Source: Crocosphaera sp.
Lineage (GTDB): Bacteria; Cyanobacteriota; Cyanobacteriia; Cyanobacteriales; Microcystaceae
Assembly (NCBI GenBank): GCA_030065205.1
Contig: JASJDN010000010.1
Location: 1 to 64,000, forward strand
Length of the DNA: 64,000 nt
Direction: 5' to 3'
Shown here one piece after another: positions 26,935-36,330 of the stretch; position 1 is the first letter of the stretch, and each line of letters opens with the position of its first letter. A program made the position numbers and the translations under genes. The notes beneath the pieces were generated by a model. That model was not told the DNA's origin and made no database searches. It worked only from the letters and a program-made list of their open reading frames with translations.

Positions 26935-28497
26935 TTACTTAATTTTATAAATATAAAATAATGGGGTTTCTTTAAATAATTCGTATTGATGATCAAAATT
27001 CTGGAAATTTTTAGACAGTGGTTTTGTTTCCTTAAGTCGATAATCTCCTAAAGATTCGTATTTGGGATAAAGTAAATAAAAGTCTCTTTCACATTCCGCT
27101 ATAAAGGTTAAATCTTGTTGATTTATATACTGGTTAATATATTCTTGATTACGAATATTTTGATATCTTTCTTGTGGATGACAAAGGGTTGATTGAGGAG
27201 GAATATTTTCTAATGCTTTGCTAATATCAGAAGTATTAACAACTCTGGGTATCCCTCCACGACTATTAATATAATTGGTAAAGTATTTAATATTAGCCAA
27301 TAGAGAAATGGTTATAAAGACAATAATAAAGCCGATAAAAATTTTTTCTAAATTTTTGGAAAAATTGAGATAGGCTAAACTACACATTGTGAAGAAGATA
27401 GGAGATAAATAAATCAGAATTTTATAAAATACAGGATTATAAGTTTGTTCTAAATCCGTTGACGAATAAGCTAATAGGAAAACGACCCAAACTGTAATCA
27501 AACTGTAAAAAATTGTTTTATTTCCTTTAAACTTATAAATACCTACCACTAAAATAAATAATAAGAAAATAATAGAAATTATTGCGCTTTTTTCAGAACC
27601 CCCAATAAAGTAAACATCCTTTCCTAAATCAATATAACCTGAAAAAATTGCTTGAAATCTTTGCAATAAAGAAACACTACGTCCCTCGTCTGTACTAGAA
27701 TCAAAAACCAATTGAATAATGCGTTGTGTATTAATCCAATTACGGCCTAATTCCCCTATCCAATAAGGGGTTAACGTGATTAAGGTTGTGAGAATAGAAA
27801 GACCAGGTAAAATCCATTGTTTTTTCTGTTTTGGATTTTGAAAAATATAATAAATGATACTAATAATAGAAATAGCAGAGATAACATAAAGAGAAGAAAA
27901 ATGTAAGTTAGTAATAATGGCAATAACAAATCCATAAGCTATCCAACTTAGTATTTCTAATTTAGGAGATAATTTTCCATTAAGTTGATAATCATATAAG
28001 AGAACTAAACACAGTAAAAAAAACGGAATAGAAACTGGATTTCCTCCTAAACTATCCCCCGTACTCATGACAATATTTCTAAATAGAAAAATATACCAAA
28101 ATCCCGATAATGCAGATAGGAAAAAACGTTTATCTTCTTCGACATTTTCCAACAATCTATAAACCGTAAATCCCAACAAAGGAATGGTTAAAAATGTAAA
28201 GAACGCATTGGATATTGCTTGAGCAGATAAGTCAGGGGTTAATAAGGTTCCAGGAAAGACTAAATAATAATAAAGAGGGGGTAAATACACCTCTCCAACC
28301 AGTCCCGACCAAGCAGCAGGTCCAGGACCTAAAGTGGGCCAAGAACCTTCCCAAATACCCATAACACGATAAGCGTCATTGATTTGATCCCCACTGTAAT
28401 TAGTAAAGTTGACAACAACAAAACTAAGAATTAATATCCCATAAATTAAGGATAAAATAATCAGTATTTTTCCAATATTTTTTAAGTTTTTTTTCAT
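26935..28497 (-). CDS. Polytopic membrane protein, glycosyltransferase (GT39/PMT)-like
   Basis: A 520-residue protein with about ten or eleven membrane helices. After the first helix a periplasmic-side loop reads NDAYRVMGIWEGSWPTLGPGP, then YLPPLYYYLVFPG, resembling the acidic catalytic loop and the PPLYY segment of lipid-linked-sugar glycosyltransferases of the ArnT/PMT type. The C-terminal 100 residues form a soluble strand/helix region. It may add sugars to lipids or proteins at the outer face of the membrane. It lies directly downstream of purM (36-bp gap), probably by chance rather than function. Family call moderate; substrate unknown. Confidence 0.6.
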   Translation of the reverse strand: MKKNLKNIGKILIILSLIYGILILSFVVVNFTNYSGDQINDAYRVMGIWEGSWPTLGPGPAAWSGLVGEVYLPPLYYYLVFPGTLLTPDLSAQAISNAFFTFLTIPLLGFTVYRLLENVEEDKRFFLSALSGFWYIFLFRNIVMSTGDSLGGNPVSIPFFLLCLVLLYDYQLNGKLSPKLEILSWIAYGFVIAIITNLHFSSLYVISAISIISIIYYIFQNPKQKKQWILPGLSILTTLITLTPYWIGELGRNWINTQRIIQLVFDSSTDEGRSVSLLQRFQAIFSGYIDLGKDVYFIGGSEKSAIISIIFLLFILVVGIYKFKGNKTIFYSLITVWVVFLLAYSSTDLEQTYNPVFYKILIYLSPIFFTMCSLAYLNFSKNLEKIFIGFIIVFITISLLANIKYFTNYINSRGGIPRVVNTSDISKALENIPPQSTLCHPQERYQNIRNQEYINQYINQQDLTFIAECERDFYLLYPKYESLGDYRLKETKPLSKNFQNFDHQYELFKETPLFYIYKIK

Positions 28498-28533
28498 ATT
28501 TTTTGATTGATATATGATTTAATTTTAAAACAA

Positions 28534-29556
28534 TTATAATCCGATTAATTCTCTATTACCTTGTATCACTTCTCCAATTTTATAAGCTTTAATTTCTTGA
28601 CTTTGAAACCACTTTATGCTATTTTCTACTTCAGTTTTAGAAACAATAATAACAAAGCCAATTCCCATGTTAAATGTATCAAACATCGCCGAAGTTTGAA
28701 CATTTCCCATATCAGCAATCCATTGAAAAATGGGTAAAATTGGCCAAGTTTTTGGCATAATTTTGATGGATTGATTTTCCCCCAAACAACGGGGTAAATT
28801 TTCCGGTAAACCACCTCCTGTAATATGAGCCATAGCCTTAATTTTCATACCCGAGTTTAACGCTTCGAGAATGGGTTTAACATAAATTTGTGTGGGGGTC
28901 AAGAGAACATCTCCTAATGATTGATCCCCTAATTTTTCAAAGCGATCGCTCCAATTAAAGCCCTGAACTTCAACAATTTTACGCACCAAGCTAAAACCAT
29001 TACTATGCACACCACTACTGCTTAAACCAATGGCCACATCCCCAATATTAATCTGTGATCCATCTAGCAGTTTACTTTTTTCGACAACCCCCACACAAAA
29101 CCCGGCCACGTCATATTCACCCACGCCATAAAAACCGGGCATTTCTGCCGTTTCTCCCCCCAATAAAGCGCAACCACTTAAACGACATCCTTCCACAATT
29201 CCTGTTACCACATCACTCAATTGTTGAGGGTTTAATTGTCCGGTAGCCAAATAATCCAAAAAGAATAAGGGTTTGGCCCCAGAGGTTAAAATATCATTGA
29301 CACACATGGCCACTAAATCAATGCCAATGGTATGATGGGAATTCATAGCTTGAGCAATTTTTAACTTCGTTCCTACTCCATCAGTCCCAGACACCAAAAC
29401 AGGGTTTTCATACCCCTGGGGTAACTCAAAATAGCCCCCAAACCCCCCTAATCCTCCTAAAACCTGGGAATTATGGGTACTCTCCACAGAACGACGAATT
29501 TTCTCAACAAATGAGCGGCCGGCTTCAATATTAACCCCTGCCTCTTGATAGTCCAT
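28534..29556 (-). CDS. purM: Phosphoribosylformylglycinamidine cyclo-ligase
   Basis: A 340-residue ATP-dependent enzyme that closes the imidazole ring to give aminoimidazole ribotide in purine synthesis. Typical PurM signatures are visible: [19 protein letters not shown] at the N-terminus, [52 protein letters not shown], and the C-terminal [14 protein letters not shown]. Full length and intact. The stop lies 36 bp before the membrane-protein start. Divergent from the GT2 glycosyltransferase gene across 170 bp. Confidence 0.96.
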   Translation of the reverse strand: MDYQEAGVNIEAGRSFVEKIRRSVESTHNSQVLGGLGGFGGYFELPQGYENPVLVSGTDGVGTKLKIAQAMNSHHTIGIDLVAMCVNDILTSGAKPLFFLDYLATGQLNPQQLSDVVTGIVEGCRLSGCALLGGETAEMPGFYGVGEYDVAGFCVGVVEKSKLLDGSQINIGDVAIGLSSSGVHSNGFSLVRKIVEVQGFNWSDRFEKLGDQSLGDVLLTPTQIYVKPILEALNSGMKIKAMAHITGGGLPENLPRCLGENQSIKIMPKTWPILPIFQWIADMGNVQTSAMFDTFNMGIGFVIIVSKTEVENSIKWFQSQEIKAYKIGEVIQGNRELIGL

Positions 29557-29726
29557 AGAACACTGAAGAAACTCTTAGAAGTTGCACTCAGTCATTGTAA
29601 CTGATATTGTCTTAACCATCTTAGAAAAATTCCTAATTGAGAAGGAACCAACAACATTCATCAAAGCTATCATAATTAAATTATTTCTGAACTCGTTACA
29701 ATCTATTTAAAACTCGTTATAACATT

Positions 29727-30716
29727 ATGTCTTTTAATCTTAATCAAGTAGAAATATCAATTATTGTCCCTTGTTACAATGAGGAACAGGGTCTTGATTT
29801 ACTGTTTGAGAGACTGCTGACGGTATTAAACCGCTTGAATCTATCTTATGAAATTGTTTGTATCGATGATGGTAGTAAAGATGAGACGTTAAACTATTTA
29901 ATTGATTATCATCGTCGTTATCCAGCCATTAAAGTCATTAGTCTGTCTCGTAACTTTGGTAAGGATGTTGCGTTAACGGCGGGGTTAGAAAACGCTCAAG
30001 GACAGGCTATCATCCCCATTGATGCCGATTTACAAGATCCGCCCGAATTAATTGGACAATTGATTGAGAAATGGCGAGAAGGATACGATGTGGTCTACGG
30101 TAAGCGTCGTTCACGGCAAGGGGAAAGTTGGGTTAAACGAACCACCGCCAACGCTTTTTATCGCATTATTAGTCGTATTAGTAGTGTTCCCATTCCTCGG
30201 GATACGGGAGATTTCCGTTTACTAGATAGACGAGTGGTAGACGCGATCAAAACCATGCCGGAACGAACTCGTTTTATGAAAGGGTTGTTTGCTTGGGTTG
30301 GCTTTAAACAGACTTACGTATTGTACGATCGCCCTAACCGAGTCCAGGGAACGACGAAATGGAATTATTGGAAACTGTGGAATTTTGCTTTAGATGGTAT
30401 TACTTCTTTTAGTTTAGTCCCGTTAAAAGTTTGGAGTTATTTGGGGTTATTTTTATCGTTATTAGCCTTTACTTACGGCAGTTTTCTGATTATTAGAACG
30501 ATTATTTTAGGCATTGATGTGCCAGGTTATGCTTCTTTGATGGTGACTATGCTGTTTATTGGCGGCGTACAGTTAATCACCTTGGGAATATTGGGAGAAT
30601 ATTTAGGCCGCATTTACGAAGAAACCAAACAACGACCCCTTTATTTAATTCGAGAACGTTATGGGTTTCACGATGGCCTGCAGTCTAGAGAGTTAGAAAG
30701 AACGAATGGAAGATAA
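29727..30716 (+). CDS. Family 2 glycosyltransferase with C-terminal membrane helices (GtrB/DPM1-like)
   Basis: A 329-residue GT2 enzyme. The N-terminal GT-A domain has ISIIVPCYNEEQGL, IDDGSKDET, VISLSRNFGKDVALTAGL, DADLQDPPE (metal-binding Asp motif) and YGKRRSRQGESW. Two membrane helices follow (about 230-255 and 265-290), then GEYLGRIYEETKQRPLYLI. This architecture is that of polyprenyl-phosphate glucosyl/mannosyl transferases that charge a lipid carrier from a nucleotide sugar. The lipid-linked sugar could be a donor for a GT39-like enzyme such as the one at 26935 (inference from families, not from operon structure). Confidence 0.88.
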   Translation: MSFNLNQVEISIIVPCYNEEQGLDLLFERLLTVLNRLNLSYEIVCIDDGSKDETLNYLIDYHRRYPAIKVISLSRNFGKDVALTAGLENAQGQAIIPIDADLQDPPELIGQLIEKWREGYDVVYGKRRSRQGESWVKRTTANAFYRIISRISSVPIPRDTGDFRLLDRRVVDAIKTMPERTRFMKGLFAWVGFKQTYVLYDRPNRVQGTTKWNYWKLWNFALDGITSFSLVPLKVWSYLGLFLSLLAFTYGSFLIIRTIILGIDVPGYASLMVTMLFIGGVQLITLGILGEYLGRIYEETKQRPLYLIRERYGFHDGLQSRELERTNGR

Positions 30717-30726
30717 CGTATTTCTT

Positions 30727-31003
30727 GATTGTCATTGCGAGGGGGTGATACTAGATCCGCTTTAGATAGTAGATAATCAGATTGAGAAGGCAGGGGGCGC
30801 AGAGGAAGCAGGGGGAGAAAGAATATTGCTCTACGATGATAAGTGGATTTGGGGTGAAACAAGACTATAACTTAATTTATAGTCATTATTCCCCCGAAGC
30901 AATCCCCAACAACATCTAGCAGAAACCTAAAGATTGCTTCGGAGGCAGAATTAAGTGTCAAACAAAGTTCACTCAAGATTTTGCCTCCTCGCAATGACAG
31001 TTC
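30727..31003. repeat. Compound inverted-repeat (REP-like) element
   Basis: GTCATTGCGAGG near 30731 is complemented by CCTCGCAATGAC at about 30988-31000. Inside, CCCGAAGCAATCC at about 30894 is complemented by GATTGCTTCGGAG at about 30935. The GTCATTGCGAGG and GATTGCTTCGG words are the arms of a palindromic repeat found in many bacteria. The arrangement occupies nearly the whole 306-bp gap between the convergent GT2 gene and aroF-like gene. No gene is visible in it. Confidence 0.6.
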
Positions 31004-31022
31004 AGCTTTCAAACCCCAGACT

Positions 31023-32081
31023 CTAGGCTAAGGCGACCTCTGCTTGAGGCCAACGATTAACAGTTTTACCGATGATGGATAAATCCTGCATGACCCGGTC
31101 AAATTTATCAGGAGTCAAAGATTGAGGTCCATCGGATAACGCTTTGGCCGGGTTGGGATGCACTTCGATCATTAAGGAATCCGTTCCCGCCGCGATCGCA
31201 GCAGCGGCCATTGAAGGAACATAATCGGATTTTCCAGTGCCGTGACTGGGATCGATCATGATGGGTAAGTGAGTCAAAGACCGTAACACAGGTAACACCG
31301 ATAAATCTAGGGTATTACGGGTGTATTTCCCGTCAAAGGTGCGGATGCCTCGTTCACAGAGAATAACATTGGGGTTACCAGCGGCCAAAACGTACTCAGC
31401 AGCCATTAACCATTCATCGATGGTGGCGGACATTCCTCGCTTCAGTAACACCGGTTTATCTTGAGCGCCGACTTTTTTGAGCAGGGAGAAGTTTTGCATA
31501 TTTCTGGCCCCTACTTGGATCACATCAGCCACTTCACCAATTTTGTCTAAGTCGGCTGCATCCATCACTTCTGTGATAATGCCTAAGCCACTAGCTTCTC
31601 TAGCAGCAGCGAGTAATTCTAAGGCACTTTCTCCGTGGCCTTGGAAAGCGTAGGGAGAGGTGCGGGGTTTGTAAGCCCCACCTCGTAAAAATTTGGCACC
31701 GGCTGCTTTGACTCGTTTGGCGGTTTCAACGATCATGGCTTCGTTTTCCACGGAACAGGGGCCAGCCACCACGGCAACGGGATGATTTTTACCGACACTC
31801 ACCGGTCCGTTGGGGGTATTAATAATGACTTCACTGTATTCGCCATGACGGTATTCTAAACTGGCCCGTTTAAAGGGTTGTTCCACTCGTAGTACCGTTT
31901 CGATCCAGGGGCTAATTTCTTGTATTTGTAAGGGATCAAGGGAAGCGGTTTCTCCAACTAACCCAATGACCACTTTATGCTTACCGACAATTTTTTCAGG
32001 ACTTAAGCCCCAATTGACAAATTCTTGGCTAATGCGTTCAATTTCATCAGCAGGTGAACCAACTTTCATGACAACAATCAT
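31023..32081 (-). CDS. aroF: 3-deoxy-7-phosphoheptulonate synthase (type I beta, with ferredoxin-like domain)
   Basis: A 352-residue enzyme condensing phosphoenolpyruvate and erythrose 4-phosphate in the first step of the shikimate pathway. Residues about 1-75 form the ferredoxin-like regulatory domain typical of the I-beta class. The catalytic barrel shows VAVVAGPCSVENE, AKFLRGGAYKPRTSPYAFQG, VIQVGARNMQN, VLLKRGMSATIDEW, ILCERGIRTF and IMIDPSHGTGK. Length is that of the class. Chorismate made here feeds the enzyme encoded at 47166. The gene symbol is by convention for this class and could equally be aroG. Confidence 0.92.
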   Translation of the reverse strand: MIVVMKVGSPADEIERISQEFVNWGLSPEKIVGKHKVVIGLVGETASLDPLQIQEISPWIETVLRVEQPFKRASLEYRHGEYSEVIINTPNGPVSVGKNHPVAVVAGPCSVENEAMIVETAKRVKAAGAKFLRGGAYKPRTSPYAFQGHGESALELLAAAREASGLGIITEVMDAADLDKIGEVADVIQVGARNMQNFSLLKKVGAQDKPVLLKRGMSATIDEWLMAAEYVLAAGNPNVILCERGIRTFDGKYTRNTLDLSVLPVLRSLTHLPIMIDPSHGTGKSDYVPSMAAAAIAAGTDSLMIEVHPNPAKALSDGPQSLTPDKFDRVMQDLSIIGKTVNRWPQAEVALA

Positions 32082-32295
32082 AATTTCTTTTCCTCTAGGG
32101 ACAATAGTAAGAGTTTGTTTGGATTTTGCTCTCTTTGTTTCTGTTATGTTTTAAGATTTGGGGGACTTAATTAAGGAACAACCAACAAGAAACATGATCC
32201 TTGTTGTTTGCGTCTGTATTCAGTTTATCTTGCTTATAAGCCTTAATGGGTGCTGTGAACAAAAGTTTAACAGAGTGGGTTGATCTGTTTTCCTG

Positions 32296-32330
32296 AAAAA
32301 AAATCCTGACCGAAATCATATCGACCAGGA
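32296..32330 (-). terminator. Rho-independent terminator after fusA
   Basis: On the minus strand, TCCTGGTCGA pairs with TCGGTCAGGA (eight of ten positions) around a short loop and is followed by a run of eight T residues. It lies about 30 bases past the EF-G stop. Confidence 0.7.
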
Positions 32331-32360
32331 ACAAGACAATAAATATCAACGAAAAAAGCC

Positions 32361-34454
32361 TTAAGCAAGGGCAGCTTGGCGTTCCTTGGCTTCTTTAATC
32401 ACTTCTTCGGCTACATTGCTCGGACAAGGAGAATAGTGGGAAAATTCCATGGAGAACTGACCTCGACCAGAAGTCATGGTTCGCAGGTCCCCAATGTAAC
32501 CAAACATCTCGCTTAAGGGAACATCGGCCTTAATACGGGCCCCCATAGGCGTAGAATTCTGGGACTTAATCATGCCACGACGACGGTTAATATCGCCGAT
32601 GACATCTCCCATATAATCTTCAGGGGTGAAGATGTCCACATTCATGATCGGTTCGAGGATTTGAGGACTGGCTTTGGGAACCGATTGACGATAAGCGGCT
32701 TTGGCTGCGATTTCAAAGGCGATGGCAGAGGAGTCAACAGGGTGAAACGCTCCATCTGTTAAGGTAACTTTGAGATCCACACAGGGGTAACCGGCTAAGA
32801 CTCCTTTATCGATACTCTGTTCAAAGCCTTTTTGAACGGCGGGCCAGAATTCTCTGGGAACGTTACCACCAGTGACCTTAGACTCAAACTCGAAGCCACT
32901 TCCCGGTTCTCCAGGTTCAATCACATAATCGATCTTACCGAATTGACCGGAACCCCCGGACTGTTTCTTGTGGGTGTAGCTATCGTTAATGGTTTTGGTA
33001 ATGGACTCCCGATAGGCAACTTGGGGTTTACCCACTTCCACTTCGACCCCGTGGGTCCGTTTGAGAATGTCCACTTTAATATCTAGGTGTAATTCTCCCA
33101 TGCCTTTGATGATGGTTTCACCACTTTCTTGATCCGTTTCCATGTAGAAAGAGGGATCTTCTTGTACCATCTTGCTCAAGGCCATGGACATCTTTTCGTT
33201 GTCCCCTTTCTTCTTAGGAGAGACAGAAACAGAAATGACCGGATCGGGGAACACCATCGGTTCTAGGGTGGCAGGGGCTTTAGGATCACAAAGAGTGTGT
33301 CCGGTTTGTACGGTTTTCATACCGACAATGGCCACAATATCCCCGGCTTGGGCGGTTTCGATTTCTTCACGGGAGTTGGCGTGCATTTCTACTAAACGAC
33401 TCACCCGTTCGCTTTTCCCGGTGGCGTTATTGAGAATGGTGTCCCCTTTGGAGATGGTTCCCGAGTAGAGACGGGTGAAGGTTAAAGCCCCGAAGCGATC
33501 ATCCATGATCTTGAAAGCTAAGGCCCGTAGGGGTTTTTCGGGGTCAACATAGGCAAAGGCCCCTTCGATTTTGTTTCCTTCTTCGTCCATTTCGGGCTGA
33601 GGAGGAACTTCTGTGGGGTTGGGGAGGTAGTCAATGACTGCATCGAGAACTAACTGTACCCCTTTGTTTTTGAAGGAAGAACCGCAGTAGGTGGGGAAAA
33701 AGGCCAGTTCACGGGTTCCTTTACGGATACAAGCCTTAATTTCATCAATGGTTAATTCTTCTCCTTCGAGATATTTTTCCATCATGGCATCGTCTTGTTC
33801 GATGGCCAGTTCGATCATGGCTTCCCGATATTCTGCTACCTGTTCCTTCATGTCTTCAGGAACGTCTTTAATTTCGTAGTTCATGGGATCGCCAGAATCA
33901 TCCCAGATCCAAGCTTTTTCTGTCAACAGATCCACCACACCCTTAAACTCAGTTTCGATCCCAATGGGAAGTACCATGACTAAGGGGGTTGCTGCTAAGA
34001 TGTCTTCAACTTGTTTGACAACGCTGAAAAAGTCAGCACCCGTTCTATCTAATTTGTTAACGTAGATGATCCGTGCCACTTTAGAATCGTTCGCATAACG
34101 CCAGTTGGTTTCAGACTGAGGTTCTACTCCCCCTGAACCGCAAAAGACCCCAATTCCACCGTCTAAAACTTTTAAGGAACGATATACCTCAATGGTGAAG
34201 TCTACGTGACCAGGGGTGTCAATAATGTTGAGTTGATGGTCTTTCCAGAAGCAACTGGTAGCCGCAGACTGAATGGTAATCCCCCGTTCTTGTTCTTGTT
34301 CCATGAAGTCGGTGGTGGCTGCGCCTTCGTGAACTTCACCGATTTTATGGATTTTCCCTGTTAATTTAAGGATTCGTTCGGTTGTGGTGGTTTTTCCCGC
34401 ATCTACGTGAGCAAAGATGCCGATGTTTCTATAAAGAGTAAGGTCTTTTTTCAT
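32361..34454 (-). CDS. fusA: Elongation factor G, EF-G2-type paralogue
   Basis: A 697-residue GTPase that drives ribosomal translocation or a related step. The G domain has [15 protein letters not shown] (P-loop), [10 protein letters not shown] (switch I), DTPGHVDF (switch II) and [11 protein letters not shown]; domain IV carries [19 protein letters not shown]. The start [13 protein letters not shown] and the stretches [17 protein letters not shown] and [18 protein letters not shown] are those of the second EF-G subfamily (EF-G2, also known from gamma-proteobacteria), not the str-operon EF-G. Consistently, no rpsL, rpsG or tuf lies alongside. A separate canonical fusA is expected elsewhere in the genome. 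Confidence 0.88.
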   Translation of the reverse strand: MKKDLTLYRNIGIFAHVDAGKTTTTERILKLTGKIHKIGEVHEGAATTDFMEQEQERGITIQSAATSCFWKDHQLNIIDTPGHVDFTIEVYRSLKVLDGGIGVFCGSGGVEPQSETNWRYANDSKVARIIYVNKLDRTGADFFSVVKQVEDILAATPLVMVLPIGIETEFKGVVDLLTEKAWIWDDSGDPMNYEIKDVPEDMKEQVAEYREAMIELAIEQDDAMMEKYLEGEELTIDEIKACIRKGTRELAFFPTYCGSSFKNKGVQLVLDAVIDYLPNPTEVPPQPEMDEEGNKIEGAFAYVDPEKPLRALAFKIMDDRFGALTFTRLYSGTISKGDTILNNATGKSERVSRLVEMHANSREEIETAQAGDIVAIVGMKTVQTGHTLCDPKAPATLEPMVFPDPVISVSVSPKKKGDNEKMSMALSKMVQEDPSFYMETDQESGETIIKGMGELHLDIKVDILKRTHGVEVEVGKPQVAYRESITKTINDSYTHKKQSGGSGQFGKIDYVIEPGEPGSGFEFESKVTGGNVPREFWPAVQKGFEQSIDKGVLAGYPCVDLKVTLTDGAFHPVDSSAIAFEIAAKAAYRQSVPKASPQILEPIMNVDIFTPEDYMGDVIGDINRRRGMIKSQNSTPMGARIKADVPLSEMFGYIGDLRTMTSGRGQFSMEFSHYSPCPSNVAEEVIKEAKERQAALA

Positions 34455-34649
34455 ATTTACTTCTAGCGTTAGGTTTGATAAATGGTTAGCATCTACTGAA
34501 AGGGTGTCCCGACAGAGGATTGGGCGTTGCCTTATAATCGCCTAATTGAGCTATGCTAAACCACTCTCGATGATAAGTTTTGAGGTTTTGGCTATCTCAA
34601 TTTTAGACAAGTCTTTTGTCGCCTTTTTCATTACCAATTGTAATCAATT

Positions 34650-34910
34650 TTGACATACTCCACGCCCTATAAGTACGTGGATTCTCCAGACATCACTGCC
34701 AAAGGATTTCTGATTCAACGAGTTCGCTTACATTAAAGTCTTCTCAGTCTTTAACCCAGAGGCGATTCTCTCCTCAGACGTTCACCCCATTTCAGAGGTC
34801 TGTTCTCGTATGCCCTACGATACAGTTCAAATTATACACATTTTTTCATATTCCCTAGAAAGCTGTCCTCTGCGCTGCTCAGGACAAGCCTTGAGCAGCG
34901 CAGAGGGATG
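34650..34910. mobile_element. TnpB-less IS200/IS605-derived element (MITE/PATE)
   Basis: Starts GACATACTCCACGCCC with the small hairpin CCACG...CGTGG, a typical subterminal hairpin of IS200/IS605 ends, and continues through GCGATTCTCTCCTCAGACG and ATGCCCTACGATACAG, words common in the non-coding ends of these elements. It closes at about 34910 with a strong hairpin. No transposase or TnpB coding remains. Together with 1-330 and 51141-51297 it shows a history of such elements here. The exact ends cannot be fixed by eye. Confidence 0.5.
34867..34906. repeat. Perfect 15-bp-stem hairpin downstream of the DUF1517 gene
   Basis: CCTCTGCGCTGCTCA at 34867-34881 is exactly complementary to 34892-34906, with a 10-base loop. 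It is GC-rich against an AT-rich background, sits 20 bases past the DUF1517 stop, and could act as a terminator or be the end hairpin of the IS-derived element. Confidence 0.7.
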
Positions 34911-34926
34911 GGGCTTTAAACTAAGG

Positions 34927-35856
34927 TTACACTAGCCTTAAATTGGGATAGTTCAGTAAAACGTCGTCTCGGCTGAGGGTGTCTCCTTGGGCTTGAGGAG
35001 TCCACAAAATTTCAATGGCCAATAAGCGATCGCTCCCAATGGCGGCTATTTGTTGCAGGGCCTGTTGAAGATGGTTGACTTCGTTGATTTCGGGTAAGTC
35101 TAATTTGCCTTGAACCCCAACAATGATCGAGGCCACAATATATTCTCCTGTTTCGGTAAATTTGGATAAGTCTCCTTTCCCTTCTAATAATTTTTCGGGG
35201 GAACTCCCTCGTAATTGATTATTAACGTTAGAAAGGGTTTCGGCACTAAATTTACTTCTTTCGGCTAGGGCTAATTGATTGAATTTTGCTTCGGCTGCAT
35301 CAATACCGGTGGTATTGGTTTCGGTTAACCCGGATACCCAATATTCAGGATGACGCAATAGGGCTAAACTAGCCTCTTGTAGTACGGTTGCTCGTCCAGA
35401 TGCACTATTCGTGTCGGCGGTTTGGGCCAGTTCATCCAGTTCTTTTTGTAGGTAACGGCCACTGGCTAATAATCCTACTTGAACTTTAGCCACGGATACT
35501 TTGGGGTTATCGTAACTGTTTCCCATGCTATCCCCCCCGAAGTTCCTGACGCTTTTAATCAAAAAGTTGGCGATCGCAATGACGATCAGGACGGTAAAGA
35601 GGCTACCAAACCCCCCAAAACCAAAAAAGGGAATCAAAAAGGGAAAGCCAAAGCCTCCACCTCCATAGCCGTAGCCGCCTCCATAGCCACCCCCTCTAGG
35701 AGCAGTATAGGTACGACTCGGACTTCTGAAGGAACCTCCGCCAATTCTACCCCCTGTACGGGCTGCTAAGGCACTGCTAACGTCTCCAAAAACCAGGGTA
35801 ATGACTAAAACGGCAATAAGTAAGGGTTTCAAAAAGGATGGGATTTTTTTAAACAT
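34927..35856 (-). CDS. DUF1517 family membrane protein
   Basis: A 309-residue protein. The N-terminus has a hydrophobic segment (LLIAVLVITLVFG) ending in SALAA, a signal or anchor. Then comes a Gly/Tyr-rich low-complexity stretch (RGGGYGGGYGYGGGGFG), a second membrane segment (SLFTVLIVIAIANFLI) and a soluble C-terminal domain (about 120-309) with QVGLLASGRYLQKEL and EYIVASIIVGVQGKLDLPE. This is the DUF1517 architecture conserved in cyanobacteria and chloroplasts, thylakoid-linked, with no settled biochemical role. Single gene; the region downstream is an IS-derived element. Confidence 0.85.
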   Translation of the reverse strand: MFKKIPSFLKPLLIAVLVITLVFGDVSSALAARTGGRIGGGSFRSPSRTYTAPRGGGYGGGYGYGGGGFGFPFLIPFFGFGGFGSLFTVLIVIAIANFLIKSVRNFGGDSMGNSYDNPKVSVAKVQVGLLASGRYLQKELDELAQTADTNSASGRATVLQEASLALLRHPEYWVSGLTETNTTGIDAAEAKFNQLALAERSKFSAETLSNVNNQLRGSSPEKLLEGKGDLSKFTETGEYIVASIIVGVQGKLDLPEINEVNHLQQALQQIAAIGSDRLLAIEILWTPQAQGDTLSRDDVLLNYPNLRLV

Positions 35857-36330
35857 ACAATGATTATTAAGTGACTCTATTTATAGTTTATCGAGATTTC
35901 TGGTTTAAGTTCCTTATCAACTGTTTAATTTTTGCTGAGGGTAGCAAAATTTGGATGTTGTTGGACTCAACCGAACCGACAACATAAACATCAAAATATG
36001 TCAATGAAATATTAATTATTTTACTTTATTTCATATTTTGTATCAACTAGACATAAATCTACTTAATTATCAATATTTTTTGAGTAATGTAATAGTTATT
36101 GCGACGTAAATATGGGATTTTAAGCCTTAGCAAAATTTGTGAATTTTTTTCTATAAAGAATATTGTAGATAAAAAATGTAAATTAAACTAATTGATCACT
36201 TTTAGGAAAAATCATGATATATCTATGGTAGATTTCAATTTTCTTTATTTTTTGTGGTAGTGAATTGTAATAATTCACCTAAAAATTAGGTGATTGTGAG
36301 CAGTGTATCAGTGGATAACACGAGGTAATT
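35857..36330. other. 474-bp AT-rich leader upstream of the 749-residue gene
   Basis: No gene visible. It separates two divergent genes and is longer than most intergenic regions here. Two dyads are seen: GTTGTTGG at about 35957 with near-complement CCGACAAC, and TCACCTA/TAGGTGA at 36275-36293, about 38 bases before the start codon of the next gene. The second may be a regulator site or an mRNA hairpin near the ribosome binding site. Confidence 0.5.

Noticed and set aside
26935-29556. Functional operon of purM with the membrane glycosyltransferase-like gene
   Set aside because: Only 36 bp apart, but the functions are unrelated and nothing else supports a shared role.
32167-32349. 60-codon minus-strand frame between fusA and aroF
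   Set aside because: It covers the fusA terminator hairpin and has no start signal or conserved feature.
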